Shown: positions 24,576 through 34,014, counted from the first letter of the stretch. The stretch is 64,000 nucleotides of DNA from Sva-07 sp963743825 (GCA_963743825.1 CAVURC010000019.1:53308-117307); one strand, 5' to 3'. Notes: a model not told the origin generated them from the letters alone. Made by a program: numbers and translations.

Positions 24576-25202
24576 TCAGTCGGCGGCGAACACCGAGATC
24601 GTCACCTGATTGCCGGACTCGTCCTCGACGTAGTTGATACCGACCGTCCAGACGTCGCTGGAGTACACGCGGTTCGCAGTTCCGTCCGCCTTGAACTCCG
24701 ATGTCGAATCGAATCCGGCGTCTTCGAGCTGCGACCCGTAGTCGTCGAGGAAGTCCTCGCCGTCGACGGTTCCGCTGACGGTGATTGCATCAGAACCTGT
24801 GTCCGAGACCACGAACGCCGAGGCGATCGTCAGGCCATCCGGGGCAGGAACGTCGCTCGGCCATTCGTCGGGAAGCTCGGTCGTCGCACCCCCGCTGAAG
24901 CTTCCGTCCTCGCCCTCGACGGTCATCGAACCATCGTCGGAGTCGGCGTTGCCCGTGATGGTCTCGCCGTTCTCGTCGGTGACGACGAAGTTGCCGTCCT
25001 CGTCGATGGTCATCGAGCCGTCCTCGGTCTGGATCGCGATGCCACCGTCGTCGGTGTTGATGTCGACGTCGCCGCCACTCTGTTGTTCGATCAGTTCTTC
25101 GACGCCCTGCTCGCCCGAGTCACCGCAGGCGGTCAACACCGTTGCGCCGGCAACGAGGACGAGGAGACCCCGTGAGACGCTGATCGTGCGTTTGTTCGTC
25201 AT
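24576..25202 (-). CDS. acidic lipoprotein with internal repeats
   Basis: A basic N terminus and hydrophobic stretch lead to the lipobox LTAC (cysteine at about 26), so this is a predicted membrane-anchored lipoprotein. Residues 45-105 are built of short acidic repeats of the kind DG-hydrophobic-hydrophobic-T/V-DE(D/N)G, suggesting a calcium-binding or beta-solenoid stretch. A C-terminal domain (about 115-208) follows, with no recognised family. ATG 25202 has a TAGGTT hexamer six bases upstream, the leaderless pattern. The 208-residue product converges with the small membrane protein with no gap. Confidence 0.7.
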   Translation of the reverse strand: MTNKRTISVSRGLLVLVAGATVLTACGDSGEQGVEELIEQQSGGDVDINTDDGGIAIQTEDGSMTIDEDGNFVVTDENGETITGNADSDDGSMTVEGEDGSFSGGATTELPDEWPSDVPAPDGLTIASAFVVSDTGSDAITVSGTVDGEDFLDDYGSQLEDAGFDSTSEFKADGTANRVYSSDVWTVGINYVEDESGNQVTISVFAAD

Positions 25203-25309
25203 GTGCAGAACCTAGATCGGATCAGGTCAGCGGCGGAAGGGTCATGTGGCACTTGTCGACGGCGGTGCCAGAAACCCTGTCGGGGGTACGGATCTGGAAG
25301 ATTGGTGCC

Positions 25310-25903
25310 ATGAGTTCGCCGCTGCGCCTGACCTTCCTGCAGTCGGCGAGCCGTGCCGATCAGCTCCCCGCGTCCCCGATCGAGGTGGCATTCGTGGGGC
25401 GCTCGAACGTCGGCAAGTCGTCGCTCGTCAACGCGCTCGCCAACCGCAAGCAGCTCGCACGGGTGTCGAACACGCCCGGGCGCACGCAGCTCATCAACCT
25501 GTTCGAGGTGGAGAGCGCTCGGCCCGAGCGGGGCACGATGGTCGATCTGCCTGGTTACGGATTCGCCAAGGCGGCCAAGAGCGTCAAGCGCGACTGGCCG
25601 GAGATGATCGAGGGGTACCTGCTCGAACGGAGCAACCTCGCCATGGTGTTCGTGCTCGTCGACGGCGCGATCGGGCCGACCACACTCGACGTTCAGATGC
25701 TCGACTGGCTCCGCTACAACGGCGTTGCCCACACCGTGGTCGCCACGAAGTTCGACAAGGTGAAGTCGTCGAAGCGGGCGACGCGCAAGAAGGAACTGGC
25801 GGCGGGTTGCCAGCTCGATCAGGGCGATGTGGTGTGGGTGAGCGCATCGAAGGGCGACGGGATCGACGCGCTCCGTTCGCTCGTACGGAACTGGGTCGGC
25901 TGA
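25310..25903 (+). CDS. engB: ribosome biogenesis GTP-binding protein EngB/YihA
   Basis: EngB is a small TRAFAC GTPase needed for 50S subunit assembly and septum formation. The G motifs are all present: G1 GRSNVGKSS, G2-region SNTPGRTQLINLF, G3 DLPGYGFAKA, G4 TKFDKVK and G5 SASKG. At 197 residues it is the usual length. An in-frame start lies further up, but ATG 25310 gives the family N terminus (LTFLQSA...LPEVAFVGRSN-like). Confidence 0.95.
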   Translation: MSSPLRLTFLQSASRADQLPASPIEVAFVGRSNVGKSSLVNALANRKQLARVSNTPGRTQLINLFEVESARPERGTMVDLPGYGFAKAAKSVKRDWPEMIEGYLLERSNLAMVFVLVDGAIGPTTLDVQMLDWLRYNGVAHTVVATKFDKVKSSKRATRKKELAAGCQLDQGDVVWVSASKGDGIDALRSLVRNWVG

Positions 25904-25921
25904 GTTCGTTAGCGTCGACGC

Positions 25922-27060
25922 ATGCCGTCCGTCGTACTGCCCTGCCGTCTCGATCACCGGAACCGGCTTGTTCACGCCACCGGAGTCGATCAGCAACGCC
26001 GAGCTCGCGGCGTCGCTCACCGAGTCGGCCTTGAAGTGGAACGCCGAGCACGCCGAGGAGATCGCCGCCGGCGAACTCGCAGAGCGACCGTTGCCCGACG
26101 AGGAGTTCATCCTCAAGGCGTCGGGGATCAGGTCGCGATACGTGATGGAGAAGTCGGGGGTGCTCGACCCGGCCCGGATGCGGCCGCGCCTCGAGACCCG
26201 GTCGGACGACGAGCTGGGCCTTCAGGCCGAGATGTCGATGCCGGCAATTCTCGAGGCGTTGGCGCAGGCCGGTCGTGAGCCCACCGACGTCGACGCGGTG
26301 ATCGTCGGCTGCTCCAATCTGCAGCGCGCGTATCCCGCCGTCGCCATCGAGATCCAAGACGCACTCGGCGCGGCCGGCTGGGGCTACGACATGAACGTGG
26401 CGTGCTCCTCGGCGACGTTCTCGATCCAGGCTGCGGTCGATGCCCTCCGCAATGGGAGCGCGAATTGCGTCGTCGTGGTCAATCCGGAGATCACGTCGGG
26501 CCACAACAACTTCGAGTTGCGCGACTTCCACTTCATCTTCGGTGACGCCTGCACGGCGCTCGTGTTGGAACGAACCGACGATGCAGTGGCGCTCGCGCAG
26601 TGGGAGGTGCTCGGCACGAAGCTGGCCACCAAGTTCTCCAACAACATCCGCAACGACTTCGGCTTCCTCAATTCCTCCGAGGTGGTCGAACGCGACGCAC
26701 ACGAGCTCGTGTTCCGCCAGAACGGTCAGATGGTCTTCCGCGAGGTCTGTCCGATGGTTGCTGCGCACATCACGACCCATCTCGACGCGCTCGGTCTCGA
26801 CGCGGCGGATGTTCGGCGCTTCTGGCTGCACCAGGCGAACCTCAAGATGAACCAACTCATCGCCAAGGGCGTGCTCGGTCGTCTCCCGACCGACGACGAG
26901 GCGCCCGTGATCCTCGACGAGTACGCCAACACGAGCTCGGCCGGTTCGGTCATCGCCTTCCATCTGCATCGCGGCGACCTCGACAACCGGCGATCTCGGC
27001 GTGATCTGCTCGTTCGGCGCCGGCTACTCCGTCGGCAGCGTCATCGTTCGGCGCCACTGA
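25922..27060 (+). pseudogene. 3-oxoacyl-ACP synthase III-like thiolase-fold enzyme, two frameshifts
   Basis: The KAS III/FabH-like catalytic triad is visible: Cys in NVACSSATFS, His in FWLHQANLK and Asn in YANTSSAGSV. The coding frame needs two corrections. Near 25938-25946, removing one C gives MPSVVLPAVSITGTGLFTPPE in one frame (shown as three pieces: MPSVVLPA, VSITGTG, LFTPPE). Near 26970-26985, removing one base joins AFHLHR to TTGDLGVICSFGAGYS and the stop at 27058-27060. The corrected length is about 378 residues, longer than FabH (about 320), which suggests an OleA- or secondary-metabolite-type relative. A TAGCGT hexamer six bases before ATG 25922 fits a leaderless start. Both breaks may be sequence errors. 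Confidence 0.75.
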
Positions 27061-27088
27061 CCACCAGCCGCCCCCGCCCCTCTCTTTC

Positions 27089-27138
27089 GTTTGCGGGAGG
27101 TTTCCGTTGGGGCGGGCCAACCGAACCGTCACGCAAAC
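27089..27138. repeat. family B 50-bp hairpin repeat, copy 2
   Basis: Read on the minus strand it begins GTTTGCGTGACGGTTCGGTT, nearly identical to the start of copy 1, and closes with CCGCAAAC. It lies between the KAS-III-like gene and the convergent TetR gene. The inner GTTGG/CCAAC stem is kept. Confidence 0.65.
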
Positions 27139-27170
27139 CTGGAGTTCGGGGGGGTGGGGGAGTTGGGCGG

Positions 27171-27774
27171 TCAGCGGGGAGCGTTCACCCGGATGAAGTC
27201 GTCGATCACTGCGTCGGCGTAGCACCGGTCGAACACCTCGCCGGCCATGAAGCGGGCGAACAGGAAGCTTCCGAAGATCCCCGCCAGGCTTCGCCCGACA
27301 TCCAGATCGCGGCGGAGTTCACCGTCGGAGATCGCCTTGGCGACAATCGCTCGGAACACATGCTCGAACTCGGCGAGGAACTGGTTGCGCACCGCCACCA
27401 CCGCCGGGTCGTGGAGTGATCGTTCCATCATGTTGGCGATCATCGGCGCGCGTTGTTCGTCGACCAGGTCGCAGATCAGATGCTCGCACAGGATCCCGAG
27501 GTCGGTCCGCAGCGAGCCGGTGAGGTCGGCGACTGCGGGTGGCGCCTTGCCGATCGAGTCGATCGTTGCCCGCAGGAGGTCCTCGCGGGTTCGCCAGTGG
27601 TTGTACACCGTCGTGCGGCTGACCTTCGCCGCCGATGCGACGCTCGCGTGGGTGACTGCGCCGGGTCCGTCCGCCACGAGAAGTTCGCGCGGCGGCAGCG
27701 ATGACGAGCGCGCGTGTGCGTTCGACTCGAGGGTCACCGGGACGTCGGGCGTTGCTCATGGTTGTGGAGGGCAT
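27171..27774 (-). pseudogene. TetR-family repressor, frameshifted in the DNA-binding domain
   Basis: The N terminus (PRVERTRALVIAAA) and the helix-turn-helix (THASVASAAKVSRTTVYNHW) are in different frames, joined near 27686-27700 where GC-rich sequence holds one extra base. The corrected protein is about 200 residues with a normal TetR layout and a ligand-binding C-terminal domain. It diverges from the MmpL-type exporter, and the 93-base gap carries palindromes, so it is the likely local repressor of that exporter. ATG 27774 and ATG 27759 are both possible starts. Confidence 0.75.
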
Positions 27775-27807
27775 CGGCAGTGTGCGGTGGCGACGACGGT
27801 GTGTCGT

Positions 27808-27864
27808 GTGACACGTCACCGAAAGTTTGCTTGTGATTGTCCAATCTACTGGACAGAATGTCCA
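27808..27864. promoter_or_regulatory. operator candidates between tetR and mmpL
   Basis: Two palindromes lie in the divergent gap: GTGAC-AC-GTCAC (27808-27819) and TGTCCA-N6-TGGACA (27838-27855). A further TGTCCA half-site follows at 27859-27864, directly before the MmpL start. The second is the better TetR operator candidate because it would cover the MmpL -10 region. Confidence 0.5.
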
Positions 27865-27867
27865 ACA

Positions 27868-30291
27868 ATGTCAACGATCTCGATGTCCCCACCGGACGCT
27901 CCCTCCGACTCGTCCGAGTCGGGCACCACCGAGTCCCTGTGGGCGCGACTCGGCCGGTTCAGTTTTCGCCGGCGGCGGTATGTGCTCGGTGCGTGGATCG
28001 CCACGTTCGTGGCTGTCTTCGTGCTCGTCGGGTCGATCGGTGCATCGAGCGACAGCTCCTTCTCGATCCCGGACTCGGAGTCCAAGAGCGGCTTCGACAC
28101 GCTCGACGAGTACTTCGGCGGTGCGGGCAGTGGCCGCTCGGGCACGATCGTGTTCCTCGCCGATCGAGGCGTCGACGATCCCGACGTGCAAGCGACGATG
28201 ACCCAGCTGTTCGACGAGGTCGCCCAGATCGAGGGCGTCACGATCACCAGTCCGTACTCGCCCGAAGGACAGATACGCGGACAGGTCGCAACGGAGGGTG
28301 AACTCGCCGGCCTGGTCGCCTACGCCCAGGTCGATCTCGACCAGAACCTGTCGGAAACGCAGTCCGGAGAGATCGGCGTGGAGATCGGCAACATGCTGCC
28401 GACCGACGTCGACGGACTCCAGATCGAGGTGGGCGGTCAGGCGCTCGGCGAGTTCGAACCGCCCGAATCCGAACTCATCGGCATTGCCTTCGCGATCGTG
28501 GTGTTGATCCTCGCCTTCGGTTCGGTGCTTGCGATGGGCCTCCCGATCGGCGTCGCCCTCTTCGGCGTGGGCATCGGCGCCGGCATCATCACGCTGCTGT
28601 CGAACGTGATCTCAGTCCCTGACTTCGCCGTGACGCTCGGTGCGATGATCGGCCTCGGCGTCGGAATCGACTACGCGCTGTTCATCGTCACCCGTTACCG
28701 AGAAGGCCTCAAGACCGGCCAGTCACCCGAAGAGGCAACGGTGACGGCTCTCGACACCGCCGGTCGCGCCGTCGTGTTCGCCGGGTTCACCGTGGTCATC
28801 TCGCTGCTCGGCATGTACATCATGGGCCTGGCGTTCATCAACGGCCTGGCAACCGGCGCCGCCATCACCGTGCTGGTCACGATGATCGCGTCGGTCACGT
28901 TGCTCCCGGCGTTCCTCGGGTTCGCCCAGCACAAGATCGAAGTCACTCGCTGGCGCGGCATCCTCGCCGCCGGATTCGTCGCCATCGCACTGCTCGGTGT
29001 CGGCCTCGGCATCCAGCCGCTCCTGGTCGGCGCCCCGATCGCCGTGATCATCCTGGTCGCCTCACTCGCGTACGCGCCCCTTCGCAAGGAGCTGCCTCCG
29101 CGCAAGGAGAAGCCGCTGCGCCAGTCGCTTGCGTATCGGTGGAGCCGGTTCGTCCAGCATCGTCCGTGGTCGATCGCGATCATCACGACCATCTTCCTGC
29201 TGGTGCTGGCGATCCCCGTGCTCAGCCTGCGACTCGGGTTCAGCGACGAGAGCAACTTCGCCGAGGGGAGCACGACCCGCGAGGCGTTCGAGCTGACCAG
29301 CGAGGCGTTCGGGCCCGGCGCCAATGGCCCGCTCATCCTCACCGCCGAGCTGTCGCAGCCGCAGGACTTCCAGGTCCTGGTCGCCCTCACCGAGACGCTC
29401 GAGCAGACCGACGGCGTCGCCGAGGTGCTCGGTCCGGTGCCGAACACCTTCGGCGATCCCGCATCGGCGAGCGCCGCGATCATCCGGGTGACACCGACGA
29501 CGGGCCCCCAGGACGCGGCGACCGACGAGCTCGTCAAGTCGTTGCGTTCCGACGTGGTTCCCTCGGTCACCGACGGCACGGACGTCGTCGTGAACGTGTC
29601 GGGAGCGGTTGCCGCCAACATCGACTTCAGCAGCTACCTCGCGCAGCGGCTCCCCATCTTCTTCATTGCGGTGCTGTCGCTGTCGTTCCTGCTGTTGATG
29701 ATGGTGTTCCGCTCACTGCTCGTTCCGCTCAAGGCCGTGATCATGAACATGCTGTCGATCGGGGCCGCCTACGGCATCGTGGTGATGGTGTTCCAGTGGG
29801 GCTGGGGTGCATCGCTGTTCAACACTGCCGGTGGACCGATCGAGCCGTTCCTTCCGATGATGATGTTCGCCATCGTGTTCGGCCTGTCGATGGACTACGA
29901 GGTCTTCCTGCTGTCACGCGTGAAGGAGGAGTACGACCGCACGGGCGACCCGGTCAACTCCGTGTCCGATGGTCTCGCCGCAACGGCCCGCGTGATCACC
30001 GCTGCCGCGGCGATCATGATCGTGGTGTTCGGCAGCTTCGTGCTCGAGGACAATCGCATCATCAAGATGTTCGGGCTCGGCCTGTCGTCGGCCGTGTTCC
30101 TCGATGCAACCCTCGTGCGCATGCTGCTCGTGCCGGCGACGATGGAACTGCTCGGCGCCCGCAACTGGTGGCTGCCGCGCTGGCTCGACCGACTGCTCCC
30201 GACGCTCAACGTCGAGGGCGGCACACACGCCTCGGCCATCTCGCTCGCCCACGACGAAGAGCAGCGAGACAAGGAACTCGTCGACGCCTGA
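27868..30291 (+). CDS. MmpL/RND-family exporter
   Basis: This MMPL-type RND transporter of 807 residues has two repeats of one plus five membrane helices. The proton-relay Asp-Tyr pairs occur at equivalent places: GVGIDYALFIVTRYREGL and FGLSMDYEVFLLSR. A large extracytoplasmic loop follows each first helix. Family members export lipids or small molecules in actinobacteria. The frame is open upstream, but that part is antisense to tetR. ATG 27868 follows the operator region, and the protein opens with a Ser/Pro-rich cytoplasmic tail before RRRRYVLGAWIATFVAVFVL. Regulation by the divergent TetR protein is likely. Confidence 0.9.
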   Translation: MSTISMSPPDAPSDSSESGTTESLWARLGRFSFRRRRYVLGAWIATFVAVFVLVGSIGASSDSSFSIPDSESKSGFDTLDEYFGGAGSGRSGTIVFLADRGVDDPDVQATMTQLFDEVAQIEGVTITSPYSPEGQIRGQVATEGELAGLVAYAQVDLDQNLSETQSGEIGVEIGNMLPTDVDGLQIEVGGQALGEFEPPESELIGIAFAIVVLILAFGSVLAMGLPIGVALFGVGIGAGIITLLSNVISVPDFAVTLGAMIGLGVGIDYALFIVTRYREGLKTGQSPEEATVTALDTAGRAVVFAGFTVVISLLGMYIMGLAFINGLATGAAITVLVTMIASVTLLPAFLGFAQHKIEVTRWRGILAAGFVAIALLGVGLGIQPLLVGAPIAVIILVASLAYAPLRKELPPRKEKPLRQSLAYRWSRFVQHRPWSIAIITTIFLLVLAIPVLSLRLGFSDESNFAEGSTTREAFELTSEAFGPGANGPLILTAELSQPQDFQVLVALTETLEQTDGVAEVLGPVPNTFGDPASASAAIIRVTPTTGPQDAATDELVKSLRSDVVPSVTDGTDVVVNVSGAVAANIDFSSYLAQRLPIFFIAVLSLSFLLLMMVFRSLLVPLKAVIMNMLSIGAAYGIVVMVFQWGWGASLFNTAGGPIEPFLPMMMFAIVFGLSMDYEVFLLSRVKEEYDRTGDPVNSVSDGLAATARVITAAAAIMIVVFGSFVLEDNRIIKMFGLGLSSAVFLDATLVRMLLVPATMELLGARNWWLPRWLDRLLPTLNVEGGTHASAISLAHDEEQRDKELVDA

Positions 30292-30300
30292 CCGGAGGCG

Positions 30301-30333
30301 CATTACAACACGGGTCAGACCCCTGTTGTAATG
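30301..30333. terminator. 33-bp palindrome between mmpL and phyH genes
   Basis: The arms CATTACAACA...GGGTC and GACCC...TGTTGTAATG are complementary except for one C/C mismatch, around a central A. The centre GGGTCAGACCC contains the stop codon of the convergent PhyH-like gene (30315-30317). Its GTCAGAC core is shared with the palindrome after dnaB. It probably acts as a bidirectional terminator. Confidence 0.55.
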
Positions 30334-31154
30334 GTGCCGAACGACATCGAGCCGGTGGCGCCGCGGATCGCTTCGATCGGGTCGCGTACGTCGTCGATGT
30401 AGCCCAACGCGTAGGCGCCGGTGCGGTATCCCATCAGTCGCAGCAGGTCGTCGGGCAGCGTTGCCGCCACGTCGTGGGGCACCGACAGGTACTGGTTCTC
30501 CTCCTGTCGCAACCAGCCGACGTCATAGGTGATGTTGAGCCCCATCCGGGTCTCGTCGGATCGGTTGGCTCCGCCACCGTGGTACACCTTGCCCGTGTAG
30601 AGCAGGCACGAACCCGCCGACATCTCCGCCGGCACGGTTTCGTCGACGGTGTGCTCGAAGCTGTTCGGCAGGTCCTGGCTCCCGGGCATCAGCCGTGTCG
30701 CGCCGTTCTCCTCCGTGAAGTCGGTGAGCGCCCAGATGGTGTTGCACTGGACGTGGTAATCGCTCGGGAACTCGAAGAAGTCGAACGCCCACTGATCGCG
30801 ATGGATCGACTGACCGGGCGAGTCGGGCCCGATCGAGATCACCTGGGTGAGGTGCAACTGGTAGCTCTGTGCACGCTCGAGCAGCCTGGCGGTCGCGTCG
30901 AGGATCATCGGGTGCTGGATCAGTTCGTGGCTGGCCGGTGAGCGTGCGACGAGCGCGCCCGTACGCCGCGTGTTGCGTCCCGAGAACTCGTCGCTCCCCG
31001 GCGGCGTCGCGTCGATGTACGGCCTCATCTCCGAGGTGATCCGATGGATCAGCTCGACCTCGGCGAGGTCGTCGATGATCAGCGCCCCGTCATGCAGCAG
31101 CACGTCGTGGATCTGGTCGGTGGACGCCGTGTTGGGTAGGTGGACGACACTCAT
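30315..31154 (-). CDS. phytanoyl-CoA dioxygenase (PhyH)-like oxygenase
   Basis: This is a non-haem Fe(II)/2-oxoglutarate dioxygenase of the PhyH family. The metal-binding H-x-D is in SIHRDQWAFDF, the distal His in GKVYHGGGANRS, and the 2-oxoglutarate-binding Arg in DETRMGLNI. Substrates in this family range from phytanoyl-CoA to ectoine and secondary metabolites, so no substrate is claimed. ATG 31154 has a TACCGT hexamer exactly six bases upstream. The 279-residue length is typical. The start region lies back to back with the ABC operon promoter. Confidence 0.85.
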   Translation of the reverse strand: MSVVHLPNTASTDQIHDVLLHDGALIIDDLAEVELIHRITSEMRPYIDATPPGSDEFSGRNTRRTGALVARSPASHELIQHPMILDATARLLERAQSYQLHLTQVISIGPDSPGQSIHRDQWAFDFFEFPSDYHVQCNTIWALTDFTEENGATRLMPGSQDLPNSFEHTVDETVPAEMSAGSCLLYTGKVYHGGGANRSDETRMGLNITYDVGWLRQEENQYLSVPHDVAATLPDDLLRLMGYRTGAYALGYIDDVRDPIEAIRGATGSMSFGTITTGV

Positions 31155-31190
31155 GATGAAACGGTACCGAACCGTCACACCGAGCCAGGG

Positions 31191-32147
31191 ATGCAAGACT
31201 CGTCGATCGTGGCAGCCATCATCGAGACCCGGGGCCTCGTGATGCAGTTCACGTCGACCCGGGCGCTGGACGCGCTCGACGTCTCGATCCCCAACGGAGT
31301 CACCGGGCTGGTCGGCGCGAACGGCGCCGGCAAGACAACGCTGATCTCCCTCGTGCTCGGCCTCCTGAAACCCACGACCGGTTCGATCTCGGTGCTCGGG
31401 CTGGATCCCGAGGCGGATGGGCCAGAACTTCGGGCGATGATCGGGTACGGACCGGAACGAAACGTCTTCCCCGACGACCTGCGGGCCTACGACTTCGTGC
31501 GCCATCTCGCCGAGGTGAAGGGGCTCCCGCGTGACGAGGCCCGCAGCCGCGCGAGCGACTCGCTCTATCTCGTGGGTCTCGGTGAGGAGCGATTCCGGGC
31601 TCTCGGCACGATGTCGACCGGCCAACGTCAGCGCGTGAAGCTGGCCCAGGCGATCGCCGCCGACCCGCGACTGATCGTGCTCGACGAACCGACCGACGGC
31701 CTCGATCCCGTGCAACGCGACGAGATGCTCAACATCATCGTGCAGGTGAACCGTGAGTTCGGGATCGACGTGATGCTGTCGTCGCACGTGCTCGAGGAAG
31801 TCGAGCGGGTCTGCGACCACGTCGTCGCGCTGGCCGAGGGTCGCCTCGTGGCGCAGGGTTCGATGGCCGAACTCGCCGGCGCATCGGGGGGCATCGAACT
31901 CGAACTCGTCGAGTTGCTCGACCGGCCGACGTCGATCGACGACGTCGTGGCCCTGCTGTCGGCGGCAGGAGTCGGCGTCACACGATCCGGATCGTCACTC
32001 TCGGTCGTCGGTCTGGCCGATGACGACCTGTTCGACCTCACGGCTCGATGCGTCGCCCAGGCCGGAGCCCGCCTGCGCCGGCTCGGCCAGCATCGCCGCT
32101 CACTCGACGACATCTTCTCCATGGCAGAGCCCGGAGCACCGACGTGA
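31191..32147 (+). CDS. ABC transporter ATP-binding protein 1
   Basis: This is a CcmA/NatA-type ATPase: Walker A GANGAGKTT, signature STGQRQRVKLAQ, Walker B LIVLDEPTDGLDP and switch His in SSHVLEEVE. A C-terminal extension (about 220-318), common in NatA-like importers and exporters of the ABC-2 class, follows. ATG 31191 is preceded by CCAGGG. It overlaps the following permease gene by four bases, starting a four-gene array of ATPase-permease-ATPase-permease. Substrate unknown. Confidence 0.9.
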   Translation: MQDSSIVAAIIETRGLVMQFTSTRALDALDVSIPNGVTGLVGANGAGKTTLISLVLGLLKPTTGSISVLGLDPEADGPELRAMIGYGPERNVFPDDLRAYDFVRHLAEVKGLPRDEARSRASDSLYLVGLGEERFRALGTMSTGQRQRVKLAQAIAADPRLIVLDEPTDGLDPVQRDEMLNIIVQVNREFGIDVMLSSHVLEEVERVCDHVVALAEGRLVAQGSMAELAGASGGIELELVELLDRPTSIDDVVALLSAAGVGVTRSGSSLSVVGLADDDLFDLTARCVAQAGARLRRLGQHRRSLDDIFSMAEPGAPT

Positions 32148-33019
32148 GCGGTCGCGGCGACGCCCAGATCGTCGAGCGGGGTTTCCAGCGGTACGAGGGC
32201 CGCCGGTCCGGCGTGCCCGGCGCGATCCGAAGCGTCAGCTGGGAGAGCATTCGTGCCACGCTCGGCCTCGGTCGACCGGCGCGCACGAAGATCTTCCCGG
32301 TCATCGCCGTGGTCATCGCCTACCTGCCCGCGATCGTGTTCGTCGGGATCGCCGTCTTGATCCCGGGTGACATCCTCGACCCCGAGGAGGTTGCCGACTA
32401 CCCGGGCTATTACGGATTCATCATCCTCGCCATCGTGCTCTTCGCCGCGCTCGTGGCACCCGAGGTGCTCGTGTCGGATCGGCGCAACGGCATGCTCGCG
32501 ATGTACCTGTCGACTCCGCTCGATCGGCGCACCTACCTCACCGCGAAAGGGGTTGCCGTCGTCGCGACGCTCAGCCTCGTCACGGTCGGCCCGCCGCTCC
32601 TGCTGCTGATCGGCTACACCGTCGAAGGCGTCGGGCCGTCCGGGCCCGACGACTGGCTGTTCACCCTGGGACGCATCCTGCTGTCGGGTGCTGCCATCTC
32701 GGCCGCGTTGGCGGCAGTGTCGATGGCGGCGTCGAGCCTGACGGACCGTCGGGCATTCGCCGCGATCGGCATCGTGCTGCTGGTGCTGGCATCGCCGATC
32801 CTCGCCGCCGCGCTCGTCGAAGGCGCCGACCTGTCGCCGTCGTGGCGTCTGATCGACATCTCCACGATGCCGTTCGAGCTGGTCTTCCGGATCTACGACC
32901 AGCCCGGCAACTTCCCGGAACTGTCGACCTGGAGCGTGGTTCTCAGCAATCTCGTCTGGACACTCGGTGGCGTGGCCGTCGTGTGGTGGCGCTACTCCAA
33001 GCTGGTGATCGCCCGATGA
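32144..33019 (+). CDS. ABC-2-type permease 1
   Basis: The 291-residue membrane protein has about six predicted helices. Examples are FPVIAVVIAYLPAIVFVGIA and YGFIILAIVLFAALVAPEVL, with the cytoplasmic motif VSDRRNGMLAMYLSTPLDRRTYLTAK typical of ABC-2 permeases (quoted in parts). GTG 32144 overlaps the stop of ATPase 1 (GTGA). The stop overlaps the ATG of ATPase 2. Confidence 0.82.
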   Translation: MSGRGDAQIVERGFQRYEGRRSGVPGAIRSVSWESIRATLGLGRPARTKIFPVIAVVIAYLPAIVFVGIAVLIPGDILDPEEVADYPGYYGFIILAIVLFAALVAPEVLVSDRRNGMLAMYLSTPLDRRTYLTAKGVAVVATLSLVTVGPPLLLLIGYTVEGVGPSGPDDWLFTLGRILLSGAAISAALAAVSMAASSLTDRRAFAAIGIVLLVLASPILAAALVEGADLSPSWRLIDISTMPFELVFRIYDQPGNFPELSTWSVVLSNLVWTLGGVAVVWWRYSKLVIAR

Positions 33020-34014
33020 GTGAGTTGCCTCCACCACCTCGTGCGTTGCCGGCCCCGACACCGGCAACGGCGGCAGTCATCGCGGGCCAACAGCAGGTTG
33101 CCGGAATGATCGCAGTGAACCAGGTGTCCAAGTTCTTCGGATCGGTCGTCGCAGTGAGCGAGGTGAGCTTCGCTATCGAAGCCGGCGTCACTGCGCTGCT
33201 CGGCCCGAACGGTGCGGGTAAGTCAACGCTGTTCCGCATGCTCTGCGGACTCACGCCACCCTCGCGGGGATCGGTCCAAGTGCTCGGCTCCGATCCTCGT
33301 CGCGACCGCAACGTGCGCGGTCGGGTGTCACTCGTACCGCAGCAGGACGCTCTGTTCGATCATCTCAGTGCCTCGTCGTTCCTGGAGTTCGCCGCTCGCA
33401 CCCACGGCGTGAGCGATCCCACGCTCGCGGCCGCCGAGGCGCTCGCCAAGGTCGAACTCGACGACGTCGGCCCCAAGCCGGTCGGCCAGTTCTCGAAAGG
33501 GATGCGACAGCGGGTCAAGGTGGCTGCCGCGCTCGTCAACGATCCCGAAGTCCTGATCCTCGACGAACCGCTCACCGGTCTCGATCCGGTGCAACGCCGC
33601 CACATGATCTCGCTGTTCCACGACCTCGGCGACGATGGCCGCTGCGTGTTGGTGTCGAGCCACGTCCTCGACGAAGTGGCGAAGCTCGGTTCGCGGGTAC
33701 TGGTGATCGCCCAGGGTCGGCTCATCGCCACCGGCGACTACCGGGATCTGCGCGAACTCATGGATGATCGCGCGCATCGCATCCGTATCGCCGCATCCGA
33801 ACCCCGCCGTTTGGCCACCGCACTCGTCGAGCGGGGCCTCGTGAGCGGGGTGTCGATCGACGACGACACGGTGATGGTCGACACGCTCGACGTCGATGCG
33901 CTGGGGCGTCAACTCGCGGGCCTGAGCGTCGAGCTCGGGGTGCGTCTGACGGAGGTCAGCCCGCTGGACGACGACCTCGAATCGGTGTTCCGCTACCTGG
34001 TGGAGGGACGATGA
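33016..34014 (+). CDS. ABC transporter ATP-binding protein 2
   Basis: A proline/alanine-rich N-terminal tail of about 30 residues precedes a standard ATPase: Walker A GPNGAGKST, Q-loop VPQQDALFD, signature FSKGMRQRVKVA, Walker B VLILDEPLTGLDP and SSHVLDEV. Like ATPase 1 it has a C-terminal regulatory extension. Both neighbours overlap it by four bases. Its sequence differs enough from ATPase 1 to suggest an old duplication rather than a recent one. Confidence 0.9.
   Translation: MSELPPPPRALPAPTPATAAVIAGQQQVAGMIAVNQVSKFFGSVVAVSEVSFAIEAGVTALLGPNGAGKSTLFRMLCGLTPPSRGSVQVLGSDPRRDRNVRGRVSLVPQQDALFDHLSASSFLEFAARTHGVSDPTLAAAEALAKVELDDVGPKPVGQFSKGMRQRVKVAAALVNDPEVLILDEPLTGLDPVQRRHMISLFHDLGDDGRCVLVSSHVLDEVAKLGSRVLVIAQGRLIATGDYRDLRELMDDRAHRIRIAASEPRRLATALVERGLVSGVSIDDDTVMVDTLDVDALGRQLAGLSVELGVRLTEVSPLDDDLESVFRYLVEGR

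Noticed and set aside
25922..27060. TTG 25968 as the true start of the KAS-III-like gene
   Set aside because: It would remove the first beta strand of the thiolase fold, while ATG 25922 has a matching -10 box and needs only one base removed.
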